Source: Pseudomonadota bacterium
GTDB lineage: Bacteria; Chloroflexota; UBA6077; JAJPHF01
Direction: 5' to 3'
Assembly (NCBI GenBank): GCA_021325365.1
Contig: JAJPHF010000120.1
Span: forward strand, 1-46,914
DNA length: 46,914 bases
The notes under the pieces were generated by a model, which made no database searches, had not been told where the DNA came from, and was given only the letters and a program-made list of their open reading frames with translations. The position numbers and the translations under genes were made by a program. Positions 24,712 through 40,700 of the stretch are shown in pieces; position 1 is the first letter of the stretch; the number at the start of each line of letters is the position of its first letter.

Positions 24712-24849
24712 CGGCTTGGCATAACTCTTGCTACGTCATGCGGCTGGCGGCCCGGGCCTGGGAGCCTCTGACGGAGGGGAGCCGTCATCCGCGTGCCAGC
24801 CGGCCTTCTGCCCCGCCGCCCAACCCCACGACCACGCGAGAATGCCATC

Positions 24850-25122
24850 GTGAGCACCGTACTTCAGGAGCTAGCCGAGCAGGCTGCCGCGCAGCCCGGC
24901 CGGCTCGCCGCCGTGCTCTTGCCCTACGCCCGGGCGCGCGGCTGGGATGACGCGGCGCTCGCCGCGGCGCTCGGCTGCTCGCTGGGCGCCCTGCCCCACA
25001 TCCTCCTTGCCCGCGAGCCGGCCCCCGAGCACCTCGAAGACGAGGCGGAGGCGCTGGCCAGCCTGTGGGGCGCCGACCCCTGGCGACTCGTCGCGCTCCT
25101 GCAAGTGGCCCGCGACGACTAG
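24850..25122 (+). CDS. Small acidic helical protein, unknown
   Basis: A 90-residue protein with no family I can name. It reads as four or five helices: LAEQAAAQPGRLAAVLLPYARARG, then WDDAALAAALGCSLGALPHILL, which resembles a helix-turn-helix (DDAALAAALGCSLGAL), then an acidic EDEAEALASLW helix and DPWRLVALLQVARDD. A winged or XRE-like DNA-binding or sigma-factor-associated role is possible, without direct support. The GTG at 24850 is taken as start with a weak GCGAGAA before it. It lies between rdgB and the type II thioesterase, and its stop TAG is shared with the opposite-strand stop of the thioesterase in the tetranucleotide CTAG. Confidence 0.55.
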   Translation: MSTVLQELAEQAAAQPGRLAAVLLPYARARGWDDAALAAALGCSLGALPHILLAREPAPEHLEDEAEALASLWGADPWRLVALLQVARDD

Positions 25123-25919
25123 CTGCCCCTGCTGCCGAGCGCGCTCCCGCTGGCCGTCCCCCCGAGTATGCGCGACACCGCCGACAAGAGTGCTGGGCGC
25201 GCGGTCTGGACAAAGAAGTGCCCGCCTTCGAACAGCTTGAGGGTGAAGCTGCCTGTCGTGTGCTCGCGCCAGGCAGACAGTTCGTCGCGAGCGACCAAGC
25301 GATCCTCGGTACCCCCGAACGCGGCGATGGGGCAGGCAAGCATGACGTCTGGAGCATAGGCGAAGGTCTCCACCATCGCCATGTCCGCACGAACGATTGG
25401 CAAGTAGATCTCCAGCAGCTCGGGCTCCCGCAAGATAGCGTCGGGCAAGCTGTTATAGCGATCTTGAAGCGCCATGATGAATTGGTCATCTGGCAGTGCA
25501 TGGATTGGCGCCTCGCGAGCGGCCAGGTGGGGGGCACGCCGGCCCGAGACGAACAGATAGGCGGGGGCTACGCGATAGCGCCGGCTGAGTTCGTGTGCGA
25601 GCACAAACGCGATCCACGCGCCCATACTATGCCCGAACAGCGCGAAGGGCCGATCCAGACATGGGCGAAGAGCCGCGGCAAGCGTCTCGGCGAGGGGGAT
25701 CAGGCGGGTGGACAGCGGCTCACGCAGTCGATTCTCTCGGCCCGGCAACTGGATCGGGCACACCTCGACCTCCGGCGGGAGCGCGTCCGCCCAGCCGCGA
25801 AACAGGGATGCCCCGCCCCCCGCGTGTGGCAAGCAGAACAAGCGGAGGCGTGGCTCATCGCTGCTTCGTTGTCGCCCCACGATCCAAGGGTTGTCGAAGA
25901 TGCCATCGCGTGCATTCAT
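25119..25919 (-). CDS. Type II thioesterase of the NRPS/PKS cluster
   Basis: A 266-residue alpha/beta hydrolase of the RifR/SrfAD type. It frees stalled megasynthases by removing wrong acyl groups from carrier proteins. The signature is seen in LRLFCLPHAGGGASLFRGWA near the N-terminus, the nucleophile S98 in FGHSMGAW, D206 in GGTEDRL and H234 in EGGHFF. Length and all triad residues are normal. It is the leftmost gene of the cluster on the strand of the megasynthases but is separated from them by the flippase gene on the other strand, so it needs its own promoter; a TGCTATACA extended -10 lies about 70 bases upstream. The ATG at 25919 gives MNARDG. Confidence 0.93.
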   Translation of the reverse strand: MNARDGIFDNPWIVGRQRSSDEPRLRLFCLPHAGGGASLFRGWADALPPEVEVCPIQLPGRENRLREPLSTRLIPLAETLAAALRPCLDRPFALFGHSMGAWIAFVLAHELSRRYRVAPAYLFVSGRRAPHLAAREAPIHALPDDQFIMALQDRYNSLPDAILREPELLEIYLPIVRADMAMVETFAYAPDVMLACPIAAFGGTEDRLVARDELSAWREHTTGSFTLKLFEGGHFFVQTARPALLSAVSRILGGTASGSALGSRGS

Positions 25920-26269
25920 CGCAGCTGCCTAAACGTCCATCGTGTCATTACGCGACGGAGATGGCGACACCCTGAGGCCCGCCGGGGCATTGTATAGCAC
26001 CAACGGTACCAGTTGTGCTTCGTGACGCCGCACTGCACCGCGCGGGCGTTGTCCAACGATGCGGGCTCGCGTGGGCTTCCCGCCTCCCGTCGGGGACAAC
26101 CAGAACGCAACCGACACTCCACGCGCCCCCGGCTCCTGGGCCGTACAGTCAGAGGGTTCGACGCTCAGTGTGCGTCCTCACCGCCAGCCGCGAGGGGCGA
26201 GAGCGTGCGTGAGCGCAGCAGCGGGCCGCCGCTGCGCGCCACCTGGGCGAACTCCTGGAGACCGACCGA
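25920..26269. other. Divergent intergenic region, thioesterase / flippase
   Basis: A 350-base gap between two divergent genes. No gene is supported. It must hold the promoters of both. On the minus strand a candidate is listed separately. Base composition is nearer 60% GC than the surrounding DNA by eye. Confidence 0.6.
25991..25999 (-). promoter_or_regulatory. Possible extended -10 of the type II thioesterase
   Basis: On the minus strand the sequence is TGCTATACA, an extended -10 (TGn then TATACA) lying about 70 bases before the thioesterase ATG. No good -35 is seen at 16-18 bases. Motif evidence only. Confidence 0.3.
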
Positions 26270-27919
26270 GTGACCTGGAACGAGACGGACCTGCTGCCGG
26301 CGATACCGACGAGTACCCGCGACGAGCGGACACCTCCCCAGGAGTTTGAGGGCGCCACTGCTCCCAAGCAAGACGTGCCCGTAGCTGATCCTGACCCCAC
26401 CGCGGCGGGCGGCAGTCGCTTGCCCGCCGGCACCGCCGTCGTCCACGGCGCGCTGCTGCTGCTCAGCACGCAGCCGATCACCTGGCTGGTCAGCCTCGCG
26501 ACCGTGATGCTGCTGCCGCACTATCTGAGCGCCGAGGACCTTGGCGAACTGTGGCTCGCGCTGGCGGTCGTCGGCATAGCCAGCACGGTGGCCACGTGGG
26601 GAGTACCGAGCTACCTCTCACGTGCCGTCGCGGCTGACCCAGAGCGCGCCGGGCCGCTGGGGAGTGCAGCGCTCGGCTTGCTCGTCGTCACCGGGCTCCT
26701 CGTCGGAGGCGTCCTGATGTGGCTACTACCGGCGCTCGGGGTCCTAGCCTCCCACCCCGACGTGCTCCGCCTGGCGCTCGTCGGCCTCGTGATCGGGGCG
26801 CCGCAGTCGGTCCTGCTCTCCGTTCTGAACGGACAGGAGCGCCACGCGCATTATGCCTGGCTCAGCGCCACGTCCCAGATCGTCACCACGGCGGCTTGCC
26901 TCCCCGTGCTCGCGAAGGGCGGTAGCCTCGAGGAGTGCATGGTCGCCGGACTTGTCGTCACGGTCCTCATCGTCGTGGTCGGTTGGTACACCACGGGCTT
27001 TCGGCTACAGCCTTGCGCGATAAGCCCCCGGCTCTGGGGAGAGCTCCTGCGCGGCGGCTTCCCGTTCATGGGATGGAACCTGACGCTGATGGTACGTGGA
27101 CAAGGCAGCGTGGTGATGACCGGGGTGCTCCTGAACGCAAGCGCCATCGGGTGGTGGGCGGCCGCTTCCCGCATCGCCGGCATCCCGATATTCGCGCCCA
27201 CCGTCCTCATGAAGCCGCTACTGCCCGCCCTCACGCGTGTCCGAGCGGACCGGCTAGCATTTCAGGAGGTGCTGGGCCGCACCCTCTGTCTGATGCTCCT
27301 GCTGATCGTGCCGGCAAACGGCATGATCATTGCCTTGGCGCCGGCGATTCCGGATCTGCTGGGCTGGGGGCCGGGATTCGCCAATGCCGTGCCCGTCATG
27401 GCGGTTCTCACCGTGGCCTGCGCCCTTGCAGCCGTGGATATGATCCTCGGGACCGCGCTCGTCGCGCTCTGTGACGAGCGCCGTTGGCTCGGCGTCGCTG
27501 TCCTGGCCGCCGTCGCGATCCCGGCTCTGAGCGCCGTGCTGATCCCGGTGTTCGAGGCCCGGTTCCACAATGGGGCCACTGGCGCGGCCGTCGCCGAAGT
27601 GATCACGGAGTCGATCATGCTGGGCGGAGCGTGCTTCCTGCTACCCGCCGGGGTGTTGTCGCGGGCGAGCCGCGTTCGGCTGCTCCGTATCCTGATCTGC
27701 GGCGTATGCCTCGTCACGGTGGCCGCCCTCAGCCGCGACGTTTCGCCGTGGCTGGCTATCGCCGCGGGGGGCGCGACGTTTGTCCTCGCGGCAGTGGTGC
27801 TGGGGATTCTCCGTTGGTCCGATCTCCGCACTGCCCGCGACACCGTTCGTCAGGTCCTGGCATCGCGTGCGAGTCCCCCCGTGCCGGCGCCCGCCGTCAC
27901 TCCCAGCGCTGATACGTGA
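26270..27919 (+). CDS. MVF-family flippase (Wzx/MurJ-like)
   Basis: A 549-residue polytopic membrane protein with about 12-14 helices after a 50-residue hydrophilic N-terminus. It has the polysaccharide-transporter layout: helix 1 LLSTQPITWLVSLATVMLLPHYLSAEDLGELWLALAV-like (about 65-102), a VPSYLSRAVAADPERAG loop, and WWAAASRIAGIPIFAPTVLMKPLLPALTR in the middle. Such proteins flip lipid-linked sugars or lipid II across the inner membrane. Here it lies inside the NRPS/PKS cluster, so it may export the product if that is a lipidated or glycosylated amphiphile (inference). The GTG at 26270 follows GGAG by about 11 bases. Its 3' end overlaps the convergent phosphopantetheinyl transferase gene by 23 bases. 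Confidence 0.85.
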   Translation: MTWNETDLLPAIPTSTRDERTPPQEFEGATAPKQDVPVADPDPTAAGGSRLPAGTAVVHGALLLLSTQPITWLVSLATVMLLPHYLSAEDLGELWLALAVVGIASTVATWGVPSYLSRAVAADPERAGPLGSAALGLLVVTGLLVGGVLMWLLPALGVLASHPDVLRLALVGLVIGAPQSVLLSVLNGQERHAHYAWLSATSQIVTTAACLPVLAKGGSLEECMVAGLVVTVLIVVVGWYTTGFRLQPCAISPRLWGELLRGGFPFMGWNLTLMVRGQGSVVMTGVLLNASAIGWWAAASRIAGIPIFAPTVLMKPLLPALTRVRADRLAFQEVLGRTLCLMLLLIVPANGMIIALAPAIPDLLGWGPGFANAVPVMAVLTVACALAAVDMILGTALVALCDERRWLGVAVLAAVAIPALSAVLIPVFEARFHNGATGAAVAEVITESIMLGGACFLLPAGVLSRASRVRLLRILICGVCLVTVAALSRDVSPWLAIAAGGATFVLAAVVLGILRWSDLRTARDTVRQVLASRASPPVPAPAVTPSADT

Positions 27920-28630
27920 GCCGCTCCACCGGCCCTTCCACGGCAATGGCTGCGGCGTAGCCCGGCACCGCCGTCACGTCCCTGACCGTCCAGCGCACCA
28001 GGGCCGGGCGGGCGCAGGTGCCCCCGAGACTGACGCTCGTGCCGAAGTCACCTGGCGGGGAACTCACATCCAGCTCCTGCAGCGGCTGAGCCAGACCATC
28101 GCCGGTCGCCTTCACGATGGCCTCCTTCCGCGTCCACATCTTGAAGAACCAGTTCGCCTGCTGCTCCGGAGGCAAAGCGAGAAAGACCGTCAGCTCCCGT
28201 GGGGAGCAGACGAGTCGGGCAAGCTGGACCATGTCTTCGAGGTGGCGCACCAGCTCCACGTCGACGCCGATCGCCCGCCGGTACGTGAAGGCGTACAGGG
28301 CCACCCCATGGGAATGCGCGACGTTGAACTGGAGCGCGGCGTCCGCTCGCTCGCCACCGAGGGAGGGCTTGCCGCGTGGCCCGTAGGCGAGGACGATACG
28401 CGACGGGTCGGCGCCGAGGTAGCGGCCCAATAACAGGCGCAGGAAGGCGCGCGCCACGACGAAGTGTCGGCGGTCACGCTCGAAGACAAACCGGTCAGCG
28501 CGCGCCCGCTCGTCGTCTGAAAGGACGCCAAGCAGGTACGGCAGACGCCAGGGGGGCTGATCGAGCGCGGCCGCCCATAGCTGGACGTCCTGCGCTTCGA
28601 GGGAGAACGCGGCTGGCGTGGACACAGCCC

Positions 28631-28634
<4 letters not shown>
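27897..28634 (-). CDS. Sfp-type 4'-phosphopantetheinyl transferase
   Basis: A 245-residue enzyme that activates the carrier domains of the adjacent synthases by moving 4'-phosphopantetheine from CoA to the conserved Ser. Motifs: GPRGKPSL (about 85-92), FNVAHSHG (103-110), the Mg-binding GVDVELV (D125 and E127), and WTRKEAIVKATGDGL (167-181). It is a full-length two-subdomain Sfp type rather than the short AcpS type. The ATG overlaps the terminal NRPS stop by 4 bases (ATGA), so it is expressed as the last gene of the operon. The upstream in-frame extension lies within the NRPS tail and is not used. Its 3' end overlaps the flippase gene by 23 bases. Confidence 0.95.
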
Positions 28635-33030
<4,396 letters not shown>

Positions 33031-33034
<4 letters not shown>

Positions 33035-36000
33035 AGCTCGATCTCGTCTCGCTCGCCTTGGGCGAGGACCAGCTCCGCGGGTTTGCTCTCCGCGGCCCAG
33101 CGAATCGTCTCGATCCGCTCGGCCTGCTCCGCAACCGTCTGCGCCTCGAAGATGCTCCGGAGCGGGAGCTGCACGCCGAACAGGCGCTGTAGCCGGGCGA
33201 CGAGCTGGGTTGCCAGCAGCGAGTGGCCGCCCAGGTCGAAGAAGCTGTCGTGGATCCCGATCTCGGCAATCCCCAGGAGTTCCTGCCAGGCGCCGACGAT
33301 CCGCTCCTGCCCCTCGTTGAGCGGCGCCACGTAGGCGCTCCCGAGCTGGGGCCGGGCGTGGAGGGTTTCCGTCGCGGCCTCAGCGGGCGGGGGCGCTACG
33401 GGCGCAGCGTCGAGACCGTCGGGCGGGGCGGCGCCACGTATCCTCTCCTGCCATCGCAATAGCGCTGGCAGATCCTGAGTGGAGACGACCACCTGAGGCA
33501 GCGGGCTCGCCAGCACGCGGCGGAAGGCCTCCTGGCCCTCGGACGCCAGCATGCCATGCCGGAGATTCTCCTCCTTCGCCTGTTGCAGCTGGGCAGCTAC
33601 CGCCGTGTCTACGGCCATCCCGACGTCTTGCCAGACGCTCCAGTTGATGGCGATCGTCCTGGCGCCCACTTGATTCCGCGCGTGGGCCCAGGCGTCGAGA
33701 AACGCGTTGGCGGCGCAGTAGTCTACCTGCCCGGCGCCGCCAAGGATCGACGTGAAGGACGAGCAGAGCACCGCGAAATCGAGCGGTTCGCCGCCCAGGG
33801 CAGCTTGCAGCACCAGGGTCCCCAAGACCTTGGGAGCCATCACCCGCTCCGCCTGGGCGCGCGTCTTCAGCGGGATGATGCCGCCGCCGGCGACCCCGGC
33901 CGCGTGGATGACGCCGTCGATCTTGCCGAAGCGCGCTCGGGCCTGTTCGACGACGGCCCGCATCTCCGCCAGATTGGTCACGTCCGCGCGACCGAGCAGC
34001 ACCTCAGCACCGAGGGACTCCAGCGCCTGGAGCTTGCGGAGCCTGCGACCGCTCCCATTCGCTTCCCCGTGCTCTGCCAGCCAGGCCTCCCAGTCCGCTC
34101 GCTCCGGCAGCCCCGTCCGCCCTACCAGCACCAGTCGCGCCTGAACGGCCTGGGCCAGATACTCCGCCAGGGCCAGGCCGATGCCGCCCAGACCGCCAGT
34201 GATCAGGTACACGCCCCGCCGGCGGAGGATCGGCGGCACGCCTGCCTCTGCCGCGAACCGCGTATGCTCGAAGGTGGGCACCCAGCGATGATGACCGCGG
34301 TAGGCTACCTCCGTGTGTTCCGCTGCACCTTGCAGCTCGCTCCGCACCCGCGCTAGGAGCGACTCGTCAAGCTCGCCGGCTGGAAGCTGCACGTCGATGT
34401 AGCGGCACGTGAGCTGCGGATATTCTTGGGGGATCACGCGGCAGGGCCCAAGTACGGTGGCTTTGTGCGGAGCGAGCTTCTCGGCCCCCACGATCTCGAA
34501 CAGGCCATTGCCGATGACGTCGATCTGCACCGGTGCAGCCAGGCCGGCCTCGCCCAGCGACTGCGCCAGGTAGAGCAAGCTGTAAAAGGCCAGGTCCTGG
34601 GAGGCTTCCAGCTTCTCCGTTGTCAGGTCATCCTGGTCGTCGGGACCCAGGTTCCACAGATGGACGATTCGGTGCGGCGCCCAACCCGCTCTATCCAATT
34701 CGCGGAATAGGGCGTCATAGCTCTGCCGGTCGGCTGGTGGCAACGCGTAGAGGGCGCTGCCCGGTTCGGCGAAGCGCTCGCCCGGCACGACCCGCACGAC
34801 GCTATGCCCCCGCTCGGCGAGGAACTGTGCCAACCGTTCCCCGAAGCCACAGCGATCAGCAAACACGAGCCAGTTTTGCCGCTCCGGCTCTGCCGCGGCT
34901 CCAGTCCCCAGAGGCAGGTCCAGGCGGTGCCACGAAGGCTGGTAGAACCATGTGGCGAGGTCCGCCCGCTTCGCCAGCGACCCGGGGCTCTCAACCGAAA
35001 CCTTGCCGTTTAGACGAGCGGCAGGCTCGCGATCGGCCGGCGGCTGCGGCTCGACCCAATAGCGCTGCCCCTCAAAAGGATAGGTCGGCAGCGGGACGCG
35101 TTGTCGAGACTCGCCCGCGTACAGGCCCGGCCAGTCGATCTCCGTCCCCGCGAGCCACAACCGACCGAGCGTCGTCATCAAGAACGTGTGGTCGGCGGTT
35201 GGCTCGTGTGGGTGGCGGAGCGAGGCGAGCACGAGGCCGCCATCCGGCCGCGCGGACTGCTGCTTGACGAGCGTGCTCAGAGTGTGCCCGGGGCCGACCT
35301 CCAGGAGGATCAGGCTCGGGTCCACGAGGAGCTGGGCGGCGGCCTCGGCAAATCGCACCGTCGAGCGCAAGTGGGCGGCCCAGTAGGCTGGATCGGTCGC
35401 CTGCTCGGGCGTGATCCAGGTGCCGGTCAGATTCGACAGGTACGGCAGCGACGGCGGCTGCAGACGGATCCGCGCCACCTGCTCGGCGAACGGCTCCAGG
35501 ACGGGCTCCATCATCGGCGAGTGGAAAGCGTGCGAGGTGTGGAGCGGACGACAGGCGATTCCTCGGGCTTCCAAGCGCTGCTGTAGCGCCGCCACCTGTG
35601 GGCTCGGGCCAGAGACGACGCATAAGCGAGGAGCGTTCACCGCCGCCAGCGCCAGTTCAGGCCCAAGCTCTGGCTCGATGTCGGCTTCCGCGAGCGGCAC
35701 CGTCAGCATGCTGCCGCTGGGCAGCTCCTGCATCAACCGGCCGCGGGCCGCGACGAGGGCCAGGGCGTCGTCGAGCGAAAAGACGCCGGCCAGGCAGGCC
35801 GCGACGTACTCTCCGATGCTATGGCCGAGCATCGCCTGGGGGCGGACGCCCCAGGCCATCCAGAGCTGCGCCAGGGCGTATTCGACGACGAACAGCGCCG
35901 GCTGCGTCAGGGCGGTCTGCAGGAGCTGGCGCGCGGCAGCCTCTGCGGCGGCGGGTTCCGGGTACAGCACGGCGCGTAGGTCAAGCCCGAGGTGCGGCTT

Positions 36001-37722
36001 CAGCACCTCGGCGCAATGGTCCACCTCGGAGCGGAAGACCGGCTCGACCTCGTACAGCTCCCGCGCCATGTTGACGTATTGCGCACCCTGGCCGGAGAAC
36101 AGGAAGGCGACCGCCCGGCTCTGGGAGCCGGGCGCCCCGTCCAGGACGCGGCGCGGCTCGCGGCTCGCCAGTATCGTCGCGGCCTGCTGGGCGTCGCCGC
36201 CGACCACCGCGATCCGACGCTCGCCGAGCGCCTTTCGTCCGTTTTGCAGCGTGTACGCCACGTCGCCGAGCTCGAGCGCCGGATGGGCGCGCAGGTGGTC
36301 CGCGAGCGCATCCGTCGCGTTCTCCAGCGCGCTGGCCGTCCGGGCCGACAGCACTAGCAGGTGGCAGGGCCGCCCGGAGCGGGCGATCGGTCGCGCCGGG
36401 GCTTCTTCCAGCACCACGTGAGCGTTGGTCCCGCCGATTCCGAACGAGCTTACGCCTGCGCGCCGCGGCGTGCCGTTCGCCGTCCAATCGCTGAGCGCGG
36501 TGTTGACATAGAATGGGGACGAGGCAAAGTCGATATTCGGGTTGGGCTCCTCGAAGTGCAGGCTGGGCGGGATGCGGCGCTGCTTCAGCGCAAGCACGGT
36601 CTTTAGCAGCCCCGCGATGCCCGCCGCGGCATCCAGGTGTCCCATATTGGTCTTCACCGAGCCGAGCGCGCAGTAGCCGCGCGCCTGCGTGCCAGCTCGG
36701 AAGGCCTGGGTCAGGGCAGCGACCTCGATCGGGTCGCCCAGCTCGGTGCCCGTGCCGTGCGCCTCCACGTAGGTGATCGTCTCGGGCCCGATGCCGGCCA
36801 TGGCCTGGGCCATGGCGATGGCCTCGGCCTGGCCGTCGATGCTGGGGGCCGTGAAGCCGACCTTCTGGGCACCGTCGTTGTTGACTGCCGCGCCCAGGAT
36901 AACGGCGTGTATCGTATCACCGTCCGCCAGCGCCTCCGACAGGCGCTTGAGCACGACGAGGCCGACGCCTTCGCCACCCATAATGCCCTGCGCCCTGGCG
37001 TCGAAGGCGCGACAGTGCCCATCCGGCGACATGATCATCCCGGGCTGGTACAAATGCCCGGCCTTGCGAGGCGAGCCCACCGACACCCCGCCGGCGAGCG
37101 CCATATCGCACTGGTAGCTCAGCAGGCTCTGACACGCCATTTGCACCGCTACCAGCGAGGTCGAGCAGGCGGTCTGGACATTCACCGCTGGCCCGCGGAG
37201 ATTGAGCTTGTACGCCACCCGAGTGGCGATGAAGTCTTTGTCGTTCGCGAGCATCAATTGGTAAGCCCCGGCGGCGTTTGCCACCTCGGGGTTTGGGACC
37301 AGATTGTTGAACAGGTACATGTTCAGGCTCAGGCCAGCATACACGCCGATCGCGCCGGGGTAGCGGTCCGGATCGTAGCCGGCATGCTCCAGCGCCTCCC
37401 AGGCACACTCCAGGAAGATGCGCTGTTGCGGGTCCATGATCTCGGCCTCACGCGGGTTGATCCCGAAGAACGCCGCATCGAATAGCTCGGCGTTCTCCAG
37501 GACGGCACGCGCCCTGACGAAGTTTGGATCTTGCACCAGCTCCGGGGGAAGCCCCGCGGAGAGCAGCTCCTCCTCGCTGAAAAAGGTCACCAGCTCCTCG
37601 CCGGCCGCGAGTCGCTCCCAGAATTCGCTGAGATTCCTGGCGCGCGGGAACCGCCCCGCCATGCCGACGATGGCTACCGCCTCGGAGGGCCCTACCGCGG
37701 TCAGATCGCTCATGGCTGCCAT
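33031..37722 (-). CDS. PKS module KS-AT(malonyl)-KR-ACP
   Basis: A 1563-residue type I polyketide synthase. The ketosynthase has C186 (TACSTSL), H322 (EAHGTGT) and H362 (NMGHLDAA). The acyltransferase has FLFSGQGAQY, S635 in GHSIGE, and HAFH at 731-734, the marker of malonyl-CoA choice. After a linker (QRYWVEP at 886) comes the KR: a structural half, then TGGLGGIG at 1175-1182, with catalytic Ser and Tyr in LCSSFTSILGGAGQVDYCAANAF. It lacks the LDD motif, so the hydroxyl is probably of the A (L) type. No dehydratase or enoylreductase fits. The ACP has S1501 (GGHSLL). The C-terminus ends in GERDEIEL, a short docking tag. It would extend the Gly-loaded chain by two carbons and reduce the keto group. 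Start overlaps the previous stop (TAATG); ATG 37713 is an alternative. Confidence 0.96.
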
Positions 37723-40700
37723 TATCCTTCCTCAACCAGCAATCGGCGGTGATTCCACGCTGCCCGCAGCCGCTTACCACGGTCCTGCGCCTCGCCCAGG
37801 CCAGCGGCCCGCTGCTGCGGTCGCTGGATATAGTCGGCCAGGGCCCGAACCGTGGGGTATTGGAACATTTGCGCGATCGTCAGGTCTGTCGTAAACGCGC
37901 GACAGAGCTGGCTGTGCACTTGCAGGATGAGCAGCGAGTGCCCTCCCAGGTCGAAGAAGTTGTCGTCGAGGCCAACGGTCTCGACGCAGAGCACCGCCTG
38001 CCAGATGGCCGCGATCTGGCGCTCGACCTCACTGCGCGGCGCCACGAACGGGGTGGCGCGCTCCCCCCGCGTCGCCTCGGGCGCCGGCAGCGCCTGGCGG
38101 TCCACCTTGCCGTTGGGGGTCAAGGGCAAGGCCGCCAGCGGGACGAGGACCGCCGGCACCATATAGCTGGGTAGCTTCTCCTTGAGATGCTCTCGTAGCT
38201 CCGCCGTTGGGAGCACGTCCTCCCGCGCCGGGGTCACATACGCCACCAAGCGCTTGTCTCCGGGCGAGTCCTCCCGCGCGACCACGACGGCCTGGCGCAC
38301 GGCGGGGTGCTGCTCGAGCACGCTCTCGATCTCGCCCAGCTCGATGCGGAAGCCGCGGATCTTCACCTGGTGGTCGACCCGCTGCAGGTACTCCAAGGTC
38401 CCGTCTGCCCGATAACGCACGAGGTCGCCGGTCCGGTAAAGCCGAGCGGACTGGCCGCCGCCTGCCGCGGTCCCCGCCGGAGCGGCGAACGGGTTGGGGA
38501 TGAATTTCTGCGCGGTCAGCTCCGGCTGGTTCAGATAGCCCCGGGCCAGGCCGTCGCCGCCGATGTACAGCTCTCCCGGCACCCCGATCGGCACTGGCTG
38601 GAGCCGCGCGTCCAGCACGTAGGTCTGGGTATTGGCGATCGGGCGCCCGATCGCGATCGGGCCGTCGGCCGCGGTGATCCTGGCGATCGTCGACCAGATC
38701 GTGGTCTCGGTCGGCCCGTACATATTCCACAGCGAGCCGCAGCGGGCCAGGAGCTGGGCCGCTAGCTCGCTGGGCAGCGTTTCGCCGCCACAGAGGACAC
38801 GGAACGTCGGGGCGCCTTCCCAGCCGGCCGCGAGCAGCAGGCGCCAGGTCGCCGGCGTGGCCTGCATAATGGTCGCGCCGGAGGTCTCCAGAACCGCCCG
38901 CAACGCGACGCCATCGACGGCCACCGCGCTGCTGACCAGGACCACCCGCGCGCCGGTGATCAGCGGCAAGAACAGCTCCAGCCCGGCGATGTCGAACGAC
39001 AAGGTCGTCACGGCGACCAAAACGTCGGCGGACGCGAGCCCCGGCGTCTCGCGCATCGAGCACAGGAAGTTGGTCAGCGCGCCGTGTGGGATTTGGACGC
39101 CCTTGGGGCGCCCGGTCGATCCCGACGTGTAGAGGACGTACGCCAGGCGATCGGGGACGCCAGTCCCCCGCAGGTTCTCAGCCCGATGCTCGGCGATCCG
39201 CGGCCACTCGGCGTCGAGGCAGACCACGGTCGCTTCGCGCGGCCGGAGCGTACCGTCGAGCTTGGCCTGCGTGAGCAGCACGCTCGCCCGCGAGTCTTCC
39301 AGCATGTAGGCCAGCCGGTCGGGAGGGAAGAGCGGGTCGAGCGGCAGATAGGCGCCGCCGGCCTTCAGGATGCCGAGCAGGGCGACGACCATGTCGAGCG
39401 ACCGCTCCAGGTACACGCCGACGATCGTCTCGGGACCGACCCCCAGGCTCTGTAGATGGCGAGCGAGCTGGTTGGCGCGGTGATTCAGCGCGCGGTAGGT
39501 GATCTGCTGCCCCGCGAACTCCACCGCCACGGCATCGGGCACCCGCGCGGCCTGCGCCTCGAACAGCTGTTGCACGCCGGCCGCGCGTGGGTAAGGCGCT
39601 TGTGTCTGGTTCCAGTCCACGAGCACCTGCTGCCGCTCGGCTGCTGTCAATAGCGGCAGCTCGGAGATGCGCGCGTCCGGCGTGGCCACGATCGCGGCCA
39701 GCAGCGTGGCGTAGTGGTCTGCCAGGCGACGAATCGTGGTCTCGGCGAACAGATCGGTATTGTACTCGACGGCGATACACATCCCTTCGGGCCGCTCATA
39801 CAGCTCGAAGGACAGGTCGAAGCGCGAGGTGGTGCATTCGAAGATGATCGGCTGCACAGTGAGATCGGCGAGCTGCACGTCCTCCAGGTCCATGTTCTGC
39901 AGGCTGAACAGGACCTGGAATAGTGGCGGGCGGCTCGGGTCCCGGTCCGGCTGGAGCGTCTCCACCAACTTCTCGAAAGGGACGTCCTGGTTGGCGTAGG
40001 CCTCGAGCGTGACGGCTCGGACCCGGGCGAGTAGCTCGCGGAAGGTGGGCTCACCCGACAGGTCAGTGCGCAGCACGAGGTTGTTGATGAAAAAGCCCAC
40101 CAGCGGCTCGGTGTCCACGTGGCCGCGCCCGGCGACCGGCGCCCCGACCAGCAGATCCTCCTGGCGCGTCCAACGGTACAACAACGTCTTGAACGCGGCG
40201 AGCAGCGTCATGTAGAGGGTCGCGCCCGCGCTGCGGCTGAGCGCCTTCGCCGCGTCCAGCAACTCCGTGTCGATCAGGAAAAAGTGGCGTGCGCCGCGTC
40301 CCGAGCGGGTAACCGGACGCGGGAAGTCGGTCGGGAGGTCTAGCGTGGGCAGGGGCCCGCTCAGCTTCTGTTTCCAGTAGGCGAGCTGGACCTGTAGGCG
40401 TTCGCCCTGGAGCCACGCTCGCTGCCAGACCGTGAAGTCGGCGTACTGGATGGGTAGCTCGGGCAGCGGCGAGGGCCGGTCGTGGAGATAGGCATCGTAG
40501 ATGGTGGCCAGCTCCCGCCCGAGGATGCCGAGCGACCAGCCATCGGCCGCGATGTGGTGGACCGTTGTCGCCAGGACGTGCTCCGCCTCGTCCTGACGGA
40601 ACAGGACGGCTCGCATCATGGGCGCGCGCCGCAGATCAAAGGGATAGCACGCTTCCTCCAGCACCAGCTGCCGCAGATGCTCCGACCGCTCCGACGCTGG

